A stretch of DNA of 64,000 bases, taken from assembly GCA_019694675.1 (NCBI GenBank), contig JAIBBK010000044.1:1-64000 (forward strand). Reading direction: 5' to 3'. Position numbers and translations under genes: made by a program. The first letter of the stretch is position 1. Each line of letters opens with the position of its first letter. Below the pieces are notes generated by a model, which searched no databases, was not told the DNA's origin, and was given only the letters and a program-made list of their open reading frames with translations. Below are positions 1 through 8,692 of the stretch, one piece after another. The DNA is from Ignavibacteria bacterium. Its GTDB lineage: Bacteria > Bacteroidota > Ignavibacteria > Tepidaquicellales > Tepidaquicellaceae.

Positions 1-227
1 GGTAAGGTTTTGTGAGCTGCCGTCATTTCATAAGTGTTAAACCGCTCTCCATTAGCGGTCTTTCGACCATGAAATCCTGGGCCGTACCACGAAGCCTCGC
101 CTATCTGTACAAAGTCCGGGCTGACATCCTTTGGCTTTGCCTGAATTTGAGAAATAATGCTAAAGCTGATTAAGTTAATTAAAACTATAACGAGCAGATT
201 GCCCGCTATTATTTTAATTTTGCTCAA
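1..227 (-). CDS. rlpA: RlpA-like septal ring lytic transglycosylase, N-terminal part (truncated by window edge)
   Basis: Translating the minus strand from a TTG codon at 225-227 gives a signal-anchor-like N-terminus followed by [20 protein letters not shown] and a MTAAHKTLP-type continuation. These are the hallmark motifs of the RlpA double-psi beta-barrel domain, which cleaves peptidoglycan strands lacking stem peptides at septa. An AGGAG site at 236-240 lies 8 bases upstream and supports the TTG start. Only about 75 codons lie in the window; the C-terminus, and any SPOR domain, is outside. The family assignment is firm. Whether it is enzymatically active cannot be judged from this fragment. 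Confidence 0.85.
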   Translation of the reverse strand, partial: MSKIKIIAGNLLVIVLINLISFSIISQIQAKPKDVSPDFVQIGEASWYGPGFHGRKTANGERFNTYEMTAAHKTL

Positions 228-693
228 TGTTTCTTCTCCTATGTATGTTATCGAATGTGTTTGAAACACCCTTTAGCGCCACAGGAAACGCAATAACTTA
301 ATCTGAGCTTTTCTTATTACTCTTTAGAAAAGAACGATATAATCTCTGTTACAACAAGTGTCAAAAAAATCTGAGGGCAAGATAGCCATAAGGTGCCATA
401 GTTGCAACCTATTTTTCCCTCCCGGGCCCGGCTCTGGCATGCAACGTGCAATACAGAGTCCGGGTTCGAATGACCCCGCGCCAGGCAGAAACCAAAGAAA
501 TGAGCCAAAATCAGAACTTTGGATCATATTGATATACAGCGCCCCGCAATATCCGGCGGATCATTCTCAGGAAATCCTTCAGGCGGCAGTTTACCCATTT
601 GACTCAGACAAGTACTGCTTTGAAGGCAATCTGTGCCTTTTAAATCTACTTTGCCGGAAAATTACCTGCATGGAAATATTGGAGATCAGGACT
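228..693. other. Intergenic stretch without a supported gene
   Basis: About 470 bases between rlpA and the Omp28-like gene. Short open frames occur on both strands (for example 358-696 plus), but their translations lack signal peptides, domains or coding-like composition. A GC-rich patch near 418-490 (CCCGGGCCCGG and GGGTTCGAATG) resembles a tRNA T-loop, but the flanking bases do not form a T-stem. I see no gene here. Confidence 0.5.
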
Positions 694-701
694 TAATTTT
701 G
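694..701 (+). promoter_or_regulatory. Candidate Bacteroidota -7 promoter box
   Basis: TAATTTTG matches the TAnnTTTG -7 consensus of Bacteroidota housekeeping promoters and lies 26 bases before the ATG of the Omp28-like gene. No convincing -33 TTG box sits at the usual distance, so this is a weak prediction. Confidence 0.35.
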
Positions 702-727
702 CAGTAACACTAACCATTTCAGATCAT

Positions 728-1780
728 ATGAAACTGCTTACATCTTATCTATTGATTGCCTTTGCATTGATCTTCTTTTCAGCCAAAGGTTTCACACAGG
801 CAAAGAAAGTGCTGTTCGAAGAATTCACAAATGCCTCCTGCGCTCCCTGTGCGGCTAATAATCCGGCACTTAAGAGCTTCATTGAATCCAAAGGAGATAC
901 CATTATCGCTGTAATGTATCACACCAATTTTCCGGGATTCGACCCGATGCACAACGCTAACCCGAGCCAGGTGGAAGAACGAAGAACCGGCTACTATTCC
1001 GATGTGAATGCTGTGCCGTGGCTCAAGGGAGACGGAGATATGTTCCCGGATATATGGCCGTTTACACTCACTAACTTCAATACAGCATTTGATACAAGGA
1101 AGAGCGTAACTCCCCTGCTCACCATTTCGGTCTCCGATCAGAGGATTCCGGGAGATTCCGTAAAGTCAACAGTAACGGTAAACATCCCGCAGTCGCTTCC
1201 GCCCGGGAACTATAAGCTTAGAGTCATGGCAGTTGAAAATGTAATTGAGTATGCAAACCCGCCCGGGACAAACGGTGAGAGGATATTCGAGAATGTGTTC
1301 CGGAAAGGATTTCCGGATATGTCAGGAACCCCCGTTCAGACAGCTGCGGGAAGTTATGAATTCACTTTCAAGTACAAGATAGAGAGTTTCTGGCAGGACT
1401 CAAGCATCCATACAGTAGCTTTCGTCCAGAATGATGCCGCGGGCAAGGAAGTGCTTAACTGTGCATCAGGAAGAAACACAGTCACCTCTGTTCAGAATGT
1501 TTTTTCAATTGCTCCCCAGAGTTTTGAACTCTCACAGAATTATCCGAACCCGTTCAATCCCTCAACAAGGATAACCTTTTCCGTTCCTGTCAGAGGCGAA
1601 TACGAACTTTCAGTATTTGACGTGATTGGTAGAAAAGTGTCTCAGCTTGTGAATGCAAGACTCGAAGCCGGCACTTATTCAGCTGATTTTTCCGGAGAGG
1701 GACTTTCAAGCGGCGTATACTTCTACAAACTGCTCAGCAAAGATATCAGCATCACCAAAAAGATGCTCTTGAGCAAGTAA
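728..1780 (+). CDS. Omp28-related thioredoxin-fold protein with T9SS type A sorting domain
   Basis: 350 residues. A signal peptide (residues 1-24) is followed by EEFTNASCAPCAANNPA, an Omp28-type thioredoxin-like start with a C38-x-x-C41 pair, then a beta-rich region. The C-terminal ~80 residues (from FELSQNYPNPFNPST) form a T9SS type A sorting domain ending in KKMLLSK. The protein should be exported by Sec, cross the outer membrane through the T9SS and be attached to or released at the cell surface. Omp28-family proteins are surface antigens of poorly known function; the CxxC pair allows a redox role, but that is inference. It is monocistronic, with a candidate -7 box upstream and a strong terminator downstream. 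Confidence 0.88.
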   Translation: MKLLTSYLLIAFALIFFSAKGFTQAKKVLFEEFTNASCAPCAANNPALKSFIESKGDTIIAVMYHTNFPGFDPMHNANPSQVEERRTGYYSDVNAVPWLKGDGDMFPDIWPFTLTNFNTAFDTRKSVTPLLTISVSDQRIPGDSVKSTVTVNIPQSLPPGNYKLRVMAVENVIEYANPPGTNGERIFENVFRKGFPDMSGTPVQTAAGSYEFTFKYKIESFWQDSSIHTVAFVQNDAAGKEVLNCASGRNTVTSVQNVFSIAPQSFELSQNYPNPFNPSTRITFSVPVRGEYELSVFDVIGRKVSQLVNARLEAGTYSADFSGEGLSSGVYFYKLLSKDISITKKMLLSK

Positions 1781-1803
1781 AGGAAATAGATAAATGTTTG
1801 CAT

Positions 1804-1847
1804 GTAATATGCTAACAGCTATGTATAGAATACTGTTAGCATATTAC
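1804..1847. terminator. Bidirectional terminator hairpin between convergent genes
   Basis: A perfect 15-bp inverted repeat (1804-1818 GTAATATGCTAACAG, 1833-1847 CTGTTAGCATATTAC) with a 14-base loop lies exactly between the stop codons of two convergent genes. The flanks are only moderately T-rich. Confidence 0.75.
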
Positions 1848-1849
1848 CT

Positions 1850-2980
1850 TTAAAGTTCTTTATCGAATATTCTGAAGGTCTTATAAATCCTGGCGCCCAA
1901 CTTCTCGGCGGTCTGAACCATGGCAAGATTGTCTTCAAGCACCCAGGAGATTTCAGCTCCGGTGTATTGCTTTCTGTTGCCTGCCTTTATAACGTCCCTG
2001 TAAAAGCCGGCATCTATTCCCATCTTCTGGTAGTCCTTTTTCACACCCATAATGATAACCCTCAGCCGGTCGATCTTCTTCTTATTTGCAAGAAATTTGA
2101 AAACACCAAACGGGAAAAGCTTTCCGTTAAGTCCCTTGATTGCCTGATTTATGTCAGGCAGAGTAAGCGAGAAGCCCACCGGTTTTCCGTCTATTTCTGC
2201 AAATTGCACAAAGTCAGGATCAACAGCCATTTTCAGATTCTTTGCAAGATGGTTTATTTCATCATCCGTAAGAGGCACAAATCCCCAGTTTCTTGACCAG
2301 GCATCGTTGTAAACCTCCTTCACCCTTCTCACTTCATTGTTAAAATCCTTCATGTTGATATTCCTGTAAACGATCCCTTCCCTCTTCTTAATCATCTCCG
2401 TGATCCTCTCAAGCTTGTCCATCATTTTCTGATCCTTGATAACATCTTTTGAGATCCAGAAGGCATACATATCCTTTGCCTTTTGAAATCCATACGAAGT
2501 AATTAGCTCTTCATAGTAAGGAGGATTGTACGGCATGAGCATCACCGGTTCCTTGTCAAAACCGCTTACAAGCAAACCGCACTCGTCGTTTGTGGAAGGG
2601 CTTACAGGGCCTCTTGCGGTCTTCATTCCCTCATCGCGAAGGAATCCCATGGCTGAGTCAAAGAGAAGTGCGGAGACAGCCTTTTCGTCAAGTGATTCAA
2701 AGAAACCGAAGAAGCCGGTTTTTTCATTGTGAAAGGAGTTGTGGTTATCATTCACTATTGCGGCGATCCTGCCAACCACTTCCGAGTTCCTTACAGCGAT
2801 CCACATCCTTAGCCTGGCGTGTGAATAGAACGGATTCTTCTTTGTATCGAGATTGTTTTTAACGTCAAACCTCAGAGGTTCAACCCAGTTGCTGTCACTT
2901 GCATAGAGTCTGTAAGGAAACTCAATGAATCTCTTCTTATCAAAGTCAGATTCTACGGGTATCACTTTGATCTCACTCAT
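1850..2980 (-). CDS. YghO-like acyl-CoA N-acyltransferase family protein
   Basis: About 376 residues. The sequence resembles the YghO-like family of large GNAT-fold proteins. The N-terminal half includes a WIAVRNSEVVGRIAAIVND segment, typical of a GNAT beta4/beta5 region, and a PVSPSTNDECGLL segment. The C-terminal half carries a second GNAT-like region (VGFSLTLPDIN, MGVKKDYQKMGIDAG). Acceptor and donor are unknown. The start is set at the ATG 2978-2980 because GGAG lies 7 bases upstream; an in-frame GTG at 2986 is too close to that site. It is the last gene of a minus-strand operon behind bcp (30-base gap) and the SSS transporter, and ends at the shared hairpin. Confidence 0.7.
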   Translation of the reverse strand: MSEIKVIPVESDFDKKRFIEFPYRLYASDSNWVEPLRFDVKNNLDTKKNPFYSHARLRMWIAVRNSEVVGRIAAIVNDNHNSFHNEKTGFFGFFESLDEKAVSALLFDSAMGFLRDEGMKTARGPVSPSTNDECGLLVSGFDKEPVMLMPYNPPYYEELITSYGFQKAKDMYAFWISKDVIKDQKMMDKLERITEMIKKREGIVYRNINMKDFNNEVRRVKEVYNDAWSRNWGFVPLTDDEINHLAKNLKMAVDPDFVQFAEIDGKPVGFSLTLPDINQAIKGLNGKLFPFGVFKFLANKKKIDRLRVIIMGVKKDYQKMGIDAGFYRDVIKAGNRKQYTGAEISWVLEDNLAMVQTAEKLGARIYKTFRIFDKEL

Positions 2981-3010
2981 TATCACTCTCCTTCAATTTA
3001 CTTTCAAAAA

Positions 3011-3484
3011 TCATTTCTTCAGCCCCAGGGCGTTCAGCACTTCTTCAGTATGCCCGTCAACTTTCACCTTCCGGAACACAGCTTTGATCCTGCCATTTCC
3101 GTCAATAACAAACGTTGTCCTTTCAATTCCCATGTACTTCCTGCCGTACATTGACTTCTCTTTCCAAACACCGTACTTCTCCAGCATTTCGGCAGTCTCA
3201 TCCGACAGCAAAGTGAACGGAAGGTCATACTTGCTTCTGAACTTCTTGTGTGATGCAACACTGTCCTTGCTTACACCTATGATCACCGCGCCGTTCTTTT
3301 CAAACACCTTGATGTTGTCCCGAAAACTGCACGCTTCTTTTGTGCAGCCTGATGTGTCGTCCTTCGGATAGAAGTAAAGCACAACGTTCTTTCCCTTTAG
3401 GTCTCTCAGGCTCAGTTTGCCGCCCTTGTCGTCAGGCAGTGTGAATGCAGGCGCTTTATCTCCTGCAGAAAGCTCTTTGCTCAT
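3011..3484 (-). CDS. bcp: Thioredoxin-dependent thiol peroxidase (Bcp/PrxQ)
   Basis: 157 residues, normal length for the Bcp/PrxQ subfamily. The motif YFYPKDDTSGCTKEAC places the peroxidatic cysteine at C47 and the resolving cysteine at C52, five residues apart as in E. coli Bcp. FTLPDDKGG near the N-terminus and GVWKEKSMYG further on are also family typical. It would reduce peroxides and lipid hydroperoxides in the cytosol using thioredoxin. It lies 15 bases behind the SSS transporter stop and ahead of the YghO-like gene, so probably co-transcribed. Confidence 0.95.
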   Translation of the reverse strand: MSKELSAGDKAPAFTLPDDKGGKLSLRDLKGKNVVLYFYPKDDTSGCTKEACSFRDNIKVFEKNGAVIIGVSKDSVASHKKFRSKYDLPFTLLSDETAEMLEKYGVWKEKSMYGRKYMGIERTTFVIDGNGRIKAVFRKVKVDGHTEEVLNALGLKK

Positions 3485-3499
3485 TATTGTCTTTGAGTT

Positions 3500-5251
3500 T
3501 TATATAAGTGATTTATCGAAATTCTTTTTGATCACAAAAGCCGAAGCCAGTCCGATCCCGAACAGAACAACCGAAGTGCCCGTACCTCCAAACAGCAGAT
3601 TCCCTATTCCGAACAGGAATGAATAGACAAGGACTATGCCCGCGATCCAGCTTACAACAAGTTTCGGATATCCTGAATCCGGTGTCACTTCGGGCATCTG
3701 TTGAGATATCTTCCTCCAGCCGGGACCACCCGGATGAACCTTCGTGTAGAACTTCTTCAGCGTTTCTGTGCTTGTCGGCGAAGTGAGGTAAGCCGTAACG
3801 ATCCAGGCTGCCGTGGTCACCGGAACAATTATATAGAGCGTCTCGGGAAACTTCACATCAAACTTTCCGAAATACAGAATACCGTAAACAACAAACGGGG
3901 TCAGTGTTGCGACTATTTCGCTCAGTGCATTCACCCTCCACCAAAACCACCTGAGTATCAGAACAAGCCCAAGCCCTGCGCCGCATTCTATCACAAAGCT
4001 CCAGACTCCGGAAATCGTCTTCATCTGAGTAGTGACTATGACCGAAAGGAACATGAACACGATCGTTGCGATCCTTGATATCAGAACGTAGTGTTTTTCG
4101 GGCTTGTCCTTCTCGATGAACCTTCTGTAAAGGTCGTTTATAAAGTATGAAGTGCCCCAGTTAAGGTGAGTTGCAATCGTTGACATATATGCGGCAAAGA
4201 ATGCCGCCAACAGCAAACCCTTCAGTCCTGCCGGAAGGAATTCATTCATTGCCTTCACATATCCAAGGCCTTTGTCAGAGTGCGACAGATCCGGATACAG
4301 CACGATCGCGCAAAGGCCCACTATGATCCAGGGCCAGGGCCTGATGCAGTAATGCGCAACCTGAAAGAACAGCGTAGCAAACAGTGAGTTCTTTTCATCC
4401 TTGGCGCTCATCATTCTCTGAGCCACATATCCGCCACCTCCCGGCTCCGCTCCGGGATACCATGAAGCCCACCACTGAATCGCGATGAAAGCAAGGAAAG
4501 TTGAAACGGTCATAGCCAGTATTCCACCCACCCCAGGCTCCGATTCAGCGCCTATCTGCGGCGTGAAGCGCAGCGCCCAGTCAGGAAGCTTTGCCTGTAA
4601 ACCGTCAAGGCCGCCGATCTGCTGAGAATTGACCACAATGACCGCAAGTATTATACAGCCGGCCATTGCAAGTATGAACTGAAATGCATCGGTTACCGCC
4701 ACTCCCCAAAGCCCTGATAAAGCCGAATAGAAGGCCGTGAGAAGCATACATGCTCCTACAAATAAGATCGCATTCTCAGCGTTCACATATTCCGGGAACA
4801 TCCCGGTGAGTATCTTTATCATAGCAAGATTCACCCACCCCATTATTATCGTATTCATGAAAACCCCGAGGTAAACTGCCTTGAATCCCCTGAGCACGGC
4901 CGCGGCTTTGCCGGAGTATCTGAACTCAATGAACTCAACATCGGTCAGGATTTCCGCCCTTCTCCAAAGCCTTGAAAAGAAAAACACGGTCAGCATTCCT
5001 CCGATGAGCATATTCCACCACAGCCAGTTGCCTGCAATGCCGCTTTGCCCCACAAGTTCAGTAACCGCCAGCGGAGTGTCTGCCGCAAATGTTGTGGCCA
5101 CCATCGAAAGCCCCGCAAGCCACCATGTCATTTTTCTTCCGGAAAGGAAGAAATTCTCGGTACTTCCGCTTGCGCGCCGGGAGAAATACAGTCCGATAAG
5201 AAGGGAGAAGAGGAAATAGAGAATAATGATTACCCAGTCAATAAACTGCAT
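3500..5251 (-). CDS. Sodium:solute symporter (SSS family)
   Basis: 583 residues with about 13-14 hydrophobic segments. The N-terminus has the SSS pattern (GSTENFFLSGRKMTWWLAGLSM, then FAADTPLAVTELV), typical of Na+-coupled LeuT-fold transporters of sugars, amino acids or carboxylates. A later WYPGAEPGGGGYVAQRMMSAKD segment matches the TM6-7 region of the family. The substrate cannot be read from sequence. It is the first gene of the operon with bcp and the acyltransferase, and diverges from the thioredoxin-fold pair at 5428. Confidence 0.88.
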   Translation of the reverse strand: MQFIDWVIIILYFLFSLLIGLYFSRRASGSTENFFLSGRKMTWWLAGLSMVATTFAADTPLAVTELVGQSGIAGNWLWWNMLIGGMLTVFFFSRLWRRAEILTDVEFIEFRYSGKAAAVLRGFKAVYLGVFMNTIIMGWVNLAMIKILTGMFPEYVNAENAILFVGACMLLTAFYSALSGLWGVAVTDAFQFILAMAGCIILAVIVVNSQQIGGLDGLQAKLPDWALRFTPQIGAESEPGVGGILAMTVSTFLAFIAIQWWASWYPGAEPGGGGYVAQRMMSAKDEKNSLFATLFFQVAHYCIRPWPWIIVGLCAIVLYPDLSHSDKGLGYVKAMNEFLPAGLKGLLLAAFFAAYMSTIATHLNWGTSYFINDLYRRFIEKDKPEKHYVLISRIATIVFMFLSVIVTTQMKTISGVWSFVIECGAGLGLVLILRWFWWRVNALSEIVATLTPFVVYGILYFGKFDVKFPETLYIIVPVTTAAWIVTAYLTSPTSTETLKKFYTKVHPGGPGWRKISQQMPEVTPDSGYPKLVVSWIAGIVLVYSFLFGIGNLLFGGTGTSVVLFGIGLASAFVIKKNFDKSLI

Positions 5252-5427
5252 ATGATGTGAAAAGTTGATGCAATTTAGAGTTTTCGCCTTTAAGTTTAAA
5301 CATACAGTTTAATCTTCCGGCTTCGGCGCAGGATGATCTTCATCCAAAAAAACATTTGATAACATGAAACTAATTCATAACTTGGCAAGTTTATTCTGTT
5401 ACATTTCTTTAAACTAAATATCCAAAA

Positions 5428-6015
5428 ATGAAAAGAACAACATTCTCACTGGCTGTTGCTTTGCTTATCTTAATTTCTGCAAGAGGATTTGCCTTCGGTC
5501 CCGCGGACGGCTATAAGATCGGCGACCGTGTTGCAGATTTCACGGTGAACAATTTTGACGGCAACAGTTATTCTCTCAGTTCAAACGGCGGCAAGGCAAC
5601 TGTCATCATCTTCTGGTCAACATCCTGCCCGTTTGTACAGCCTTACACAGAGAGGATAAAATCTCTCGTGAATGAATTCTCAGGCCAGGGCATCGTGTTC
5701 TGGGGGATCAATTCCAACAATACCGAATCAGTTGAAAACGTATCAGAGCATTACAAGGACAAGGGCTACAACTTTCCCATGCTCAAAGACGAAAAGAATG
5801 TCATCGCAGATCAGTTTGCGGCTGAAAGAACTCCTGAAGTGTTCTTGATCGACAATGCGAATATGTCACTTATTTACCATGGCAGGATTGATGACAACAA
5901 GGAAGCAGATAAAGTAACCTCTAATGATCTTCAGAAGGCGCTGAACCAGTTTCTAGCTGGCAGTGAGATAGCTGTCAAAGAAACAAAAGCATTCGGTTGT
6001 TCAATTAAAAGATGA
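5428..6015 (+). CDS. Exported AhpC/TSA-type thioredoxin-fold protein (PRX-like family)
   Basis: 195 residues with a signal peptide (1-22), then a redoxin domain (DRVADFTVNNFDG). The active site reads FWSTSCPFVQPY: a single cysteine (C67) followed by Pro-Phe-Val, so there is no CxxC pair. A second conserved-looking cysteine lies at the very C-terminus in AFGCSIKR, an ending I associate with the periplasmic PRX-like-1 group. It may be a periplasmic thiol peroxidase or reductase; the substrate is unknown. Its stop overlaps the start of the next gene (ATGA), so the two are translationally coupled. Confidence 0.8.
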   Translation: MKRTTFSLAVALLILISARGFAFGPADGYKIGDRVADFTVNNFDGNSYSLSSNGGKATVIIFWSTSCPFVQPYTERIKSLVNEFSGQGIVFWGINSNNTESVENVSEHYKDKGYNFPMLKDEKNVIADQFAAERTPEVFLIDNANMSLIYHGRIDDNKEADKVTSNDLQKALNQFLAGSEIAVKETKAFGCSIKR

Positions 6016-6527
6016 CAGGATCAAAATCCATGCGAACCTGTATTAAGATGATCCCGGTACTGACAGTTGCAATAGCGGCATTGACTCTCGGAACCCTGCG
6101 AGCACAGCAGCTTGAGAAAATTGATGAAACATCTTTGCGGGCGCTGATGCAATCTTACAAGGGAAAGACCGTAATGGTAAACCTCTGGGCAACTTGGTGC
6201 AAGCCCTGCGTGGAGGAGTTTCCCGAGTTGCTGAAAGCCCAGAACGAGATGAAGGACGACGGTGTGGAACTGGTTCTGATATCACTTGATTTTGGAGAAG
6301 GCGCTGAAATGAAGACAACTGACTTTCTGAAAAAGCAGGAGGTTGACTTCAGAACTTACATAAACGCGTTTTCAAAGGATGAAGAGCTTATAAACTTTTT
6401 CGACAAGCAATGGGAAGGAGCTATTCCTGCAACTTTTGTCTATGACAAGGAAGGAAAGCTCTCCTCAGCTCTGATTGGAAAGCGAAAGTATGAGGACTTT
6501 GTAGCGGCGATCAACAAGGCCAACTGA
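6012..6527 (+). CDS. TlpA-like thiol-disulfide oxidoreductase
   Basis: 171 residues. A hydrophobic N-terminal segment (about 12-31, ending LRAQQ) acts as a signal peptide or anchor, followed by a thioredoxin fold with WATWCKPCVEEFPEL (C63-x-x-C66). The cis-proline region is GAIPATFVYDK. TlpA/ResA-type proteins reduce or isomerise disulfides in the periplasm, for instance during cytochrome c maturation. The ATG overlaps the previous stop in ATGA; an in-frame ATG at 6030 would give a more usual signal peptide. It may exchange electrons with the single-cysteine partner upstream (inference). It converges on the IYD-like gene 6 bases downstream. Confidence 0.88.
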   Translation: MTGSKSMRTCIKMIPVLTVAIAALTLGTLRAQQLEKIDETSLRALMQSYKGKTVMVNLWATWCKPCVEEFPELLKAQNEMKDDGVELVLISLDFGEGAEMKTTDFLKKQEVDFRTYINAFSKDEELINFFDKQWEGAIPATFVYDKEGKLSSALIGKRKYEDFVAAINKAN

Positions 6528-6533
6528 CCGGGC

Positions 6534-7199
6534 TCAGAGAAATTCCATGATCTCGTCAGGGCTCTTTCTCTTGATCTCAGGAACTGAGGCCTCATCTGCA
6601 GGATATCCGACAGGCATTAGAAGAAACGCCCTTTCATTGGAAGGGCGTTTCAGTATTTTAGAGAGGAAGTTCATTGGCGACGGCGTATGTGTGAGCGTAA
6701 CAAGCCCCATATTCTGCAATGCTGCTATGAAGATCCCGACAGAGATGCCGACCGATTCGTTCACATAGTAATGCTTCTTTACGCTTCCGTCATCATTCAT
6801 ATAATCAATCCTGAAGACGACAACAACAAAGGGCGCAGTCTCAATGAAATCCTTGTGCCAGTCAGTGCCAAACTGCTTAAGATCGTCAAGCCACTCTTTG
6901 GGCATTCTTCTCTCATAATTCTCCTTCTCCTCTTTCTCGGCTGCTGATCTGATCTCCCGCTTCAGATCGGGATCGCTGACGATTATATATCGCCACGGTT
7001 GTTTGTTGGCGCCGGAAGGTGCAGTTCCTGCAGTCCTGACAGCCAGCTCTATCAGTTTTCTGTCAACCTCTTTGCCGGAGAATTCTCTTATACTCCTTCG
7101 CCTGTTCATCAAAAGATAAAAATCCTCTGCCCTTTCAATTCTTTCGTCCTCACTCATTTCGGGCTGACGGTATGGAATGAACCGGAATTCGCTGTTCAT
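6534..7199 (-). CDS. Nitroreductase-superfamily flavoprotein, iodotyrosine deiodinase (IYD)-like
   Basis: 221 residues. The FMN-binding nitroreductase fold is shown by [24 protein letters not shown] and LMPVGYP. Compared from memory with human iodotyrosine deiodinase, similarity runs over the whole domain. The three residues that bind the amino-acid zwitterion of the substrate in IYD (Glu157, Tyr161, Lys182) have counterparts with identical spacing: E91, Y95 and K116. That makes reductive dehalogenation of halotyrosines more likely than generic nitroreduction, though native substrates of bacterial IYDs are unclear. Its ATG overlaps the fumC stop by 4 bases, so it is the second gene of that operon. 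No iodide-related gene is nearby. Confidence 0.85.
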   Translation of the reverse strand: MNSEFRFIPYRQPEMSEDERIERAEDFYLLMNRRRSIREFSGKEVDRKLIELAVRTAGTAPSGANKQPWRYIIVSDPDLKREIRSAAEKEEKENYERRMPKEWLDDLKQFGTDWHKDFIETAPFVVVVFRIDYMNDDGSVKKHYYVNESVGISVGIFIAALQNMGLVTLTHTPSPMNFLSKILKRPSNERAFLLMPVGYPADEASVPEIKRKSPDEIMEFL

Positions 7200-8608
7200 T
7201 CTTCTGAGATTTCATTTTCCAGATCTCCGACCATTTTTGAAGGATCAACCTTCTCCGTAAACTCGGCATCAGTAAGCAGGCCGAGCTCAATTGTGGCTTC
7301 GCGGAGCGTCTTGTTTTCCTTATGCGCCTTCTTCGCGATCTTTGCCGCATTTTCATATCCGATATGCGGGTTAAGGGATGTGACAAGCATAAGTGAACGC
7401 TCAAGGTTCTCCTTTATCCGTTCATAATTGGGTTCGATGCCTGAAGCGCAGTGCTTGTCAAATGAGACGCAGGCATCGCCGAGAAGGCGTGCCGACTGCA
7501 GCACATTTGAAATGATCAGCGGTTTGTAAACATTCAGTTCAAAGTGGCCGCTCATGCCACCGACTGATACAGCCACGTCATTGCCAATCACCTGCGCGCA
7601 CACCATTGTCATTGCTTCGGTCTGTGTGGGGTTCACTTTCCCGGGCATTATGGAAGATCCCGGTTCATTTTCGGGTATCAGGATTTCGGCGATGCCGCTT
7701 CGAGGACCTGATGCAAGCATGCGGATATCGTTAGCGATCTTCATCAGACTGACGGCAAGCACCTTCAATGCAGACGAAAGCTCAACCATTGCATCATTTG
7801 ATGCAAGCGCTTCAAATTTATTTGGCGCTGTTTTGAATGGAAGTCCGGTGAGTTCAGATATATGCCTGGCAACTATCTTGTCATAGTCCTTTGGCACATT
7901 TATGCCCGTGCCGACAGCAGATCCGCCAAGAGCAAGTTCCGAAACATGCTTGAGAGCATTTTCAACGGCTCTGATCCCGTGCCTGATTTGTGACGCATAA
8001 CCGGAGAACTCCTGTCCCAGGGTGATAGGCGTGGCATCCATGAAGTGCGTCCTTCCGATCTTGATTATGTTCCGGAATTTCTTCGACTTTTCTGAAATCG
8101 TTGCCAGGAGTTTCTTTGCACCGGGAAGAGTGACCTCGTTTATGATCTTGTAGGCGGCAATGTTCATTGCCGTGGGGAATGTGTCGTTTGATGACTGTGA
8201 CTTGTTAACATCATCATTCGGATGAAGTGATTTGACCGAATCGCTGAGATTGCCTCCGGAGATCTGATGGGCTCTGTTGGCTATGACCTCGTTCACGTTC
8301 ATATTGGTTTGTGTTCCGGAGCCGGTCTGCCATATCACCAACGGGAATTCCTCATCGTGCTTACCTGAAAGGATCTCATCACAGACCGTTCCTATTATCT
8401 CCGCCTTGTCTTTTGAGAGGACGCCGCACTCGCTGTTGGCCTGAGCCGCCGCCTTCTTCAGAATGGCAAAAGCATATATCACTTCCGCGGGCATGCGAGA
8501 GTTGCCTATCCTGAAGTTTTCCCTGGATCTCTGTGTTTGCGCACCCCACAGTTTATCTGACGGAACCTTCACTTCACCCATCGTATCGTGTTCAGTCCTG
8601 AATGTCAT
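7196..8608 (-). CDS. fumC: Fumarate hydratase, class II
   Basis: About 470 residues, normal for FumC. It catalyses reversible hydration of fumarate to L-malate as an iron-independent homotetramer in the TCA cycle. Signatures seen: [31 protein letters not shown], the catalytic loop [16 protein letters not shown] and [17 protein letters not shown] near the C-terminus. The start is set at the ATG 8606-8608 ([12 protein letters not shown]), where homology begins; an in-frame ATG at 8620 is possible. Longer extensions would run into the terminator at 8631-8667. It is coupled to the IYD-like gene by a 4-base overlap. Fumarylacetoacetase at 15.5 kb would supply fumarate to the same pathway. Confidence 0.97.
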   Translation of the reverse strand: MTFRTEHDTMGEVKVPSDKLWGAQTQRSRENFRIGNSRMPAEVIYAFAILKKAAAQANSECGVLSKDKAEIIGTVCDEILSGKHDEEFPLVIWQTGSGTQTNMNVNEVIANRAHQISGGNLSDSVKSLHPNDDVNKSQSSNDTFPTAMNIAAYKIINEVTLPGAKKLLATISEKSKKFRNIIKIGRTHFMDATPITLGQEFSGYASQIRHGIRAVENALKHVSELALGGSAVGTGINVPKDYDKIVARHISELTGLPFKTAPNKFEALASNDAMVELSSALKVLAVSLMKIANDIRMLASGPRSGIAEILIPENEPGSSIMPGKVNPTQTEAMTMVCAQVIGNDVAVSVGGMSGHFELNVYKPLIISNVLQSARLLGDACVSFDKHCASGIEPNYERIKENLERSLMLVTSLNPHIGYENAAKIAKKAHKENKTLREATIELGLLTDAEFTEKVDPSKMVGDLENEISEE

Positions 8609-8630
8609 TTGAGATTGCATTTGTTTTAAT

Positions 8631-8667
8631 AAAAAACTCCGCAAAGCATGCTGACTTCTTTGCGGAG
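8631..8667 (-). terminator. Rho-independent terminator of the surface-protein operon
   Basis: On the minus strand a perfect 10-bp stem CTCCGCAAAG/CTTTGCGGAG (8658-8667 and 8637-8646, 11-base loop) is followed by TTTTTT (8636-8631). It ends the 14008-8693 operon just before the fumC start. Confidence 0.85.
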
Positions 8668-8692
8668 CTGAAACTTCTGAAAGCTCTTGGTA

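Noticed and set aside
418-492. tRNA-like T-loop GGGTTCGAATG in a GC-rich patch
   Set aside because: The bases flanking the loop do not pair as a T-stem, and no acceptor or anticodon stem can be drawn on either strand.
358-696. 112-codon open frame on the plus strand
   Set aside because: Composition is not protein-like, it has no domain or signal, and no ribosome site; it overlaps a likely promoter.
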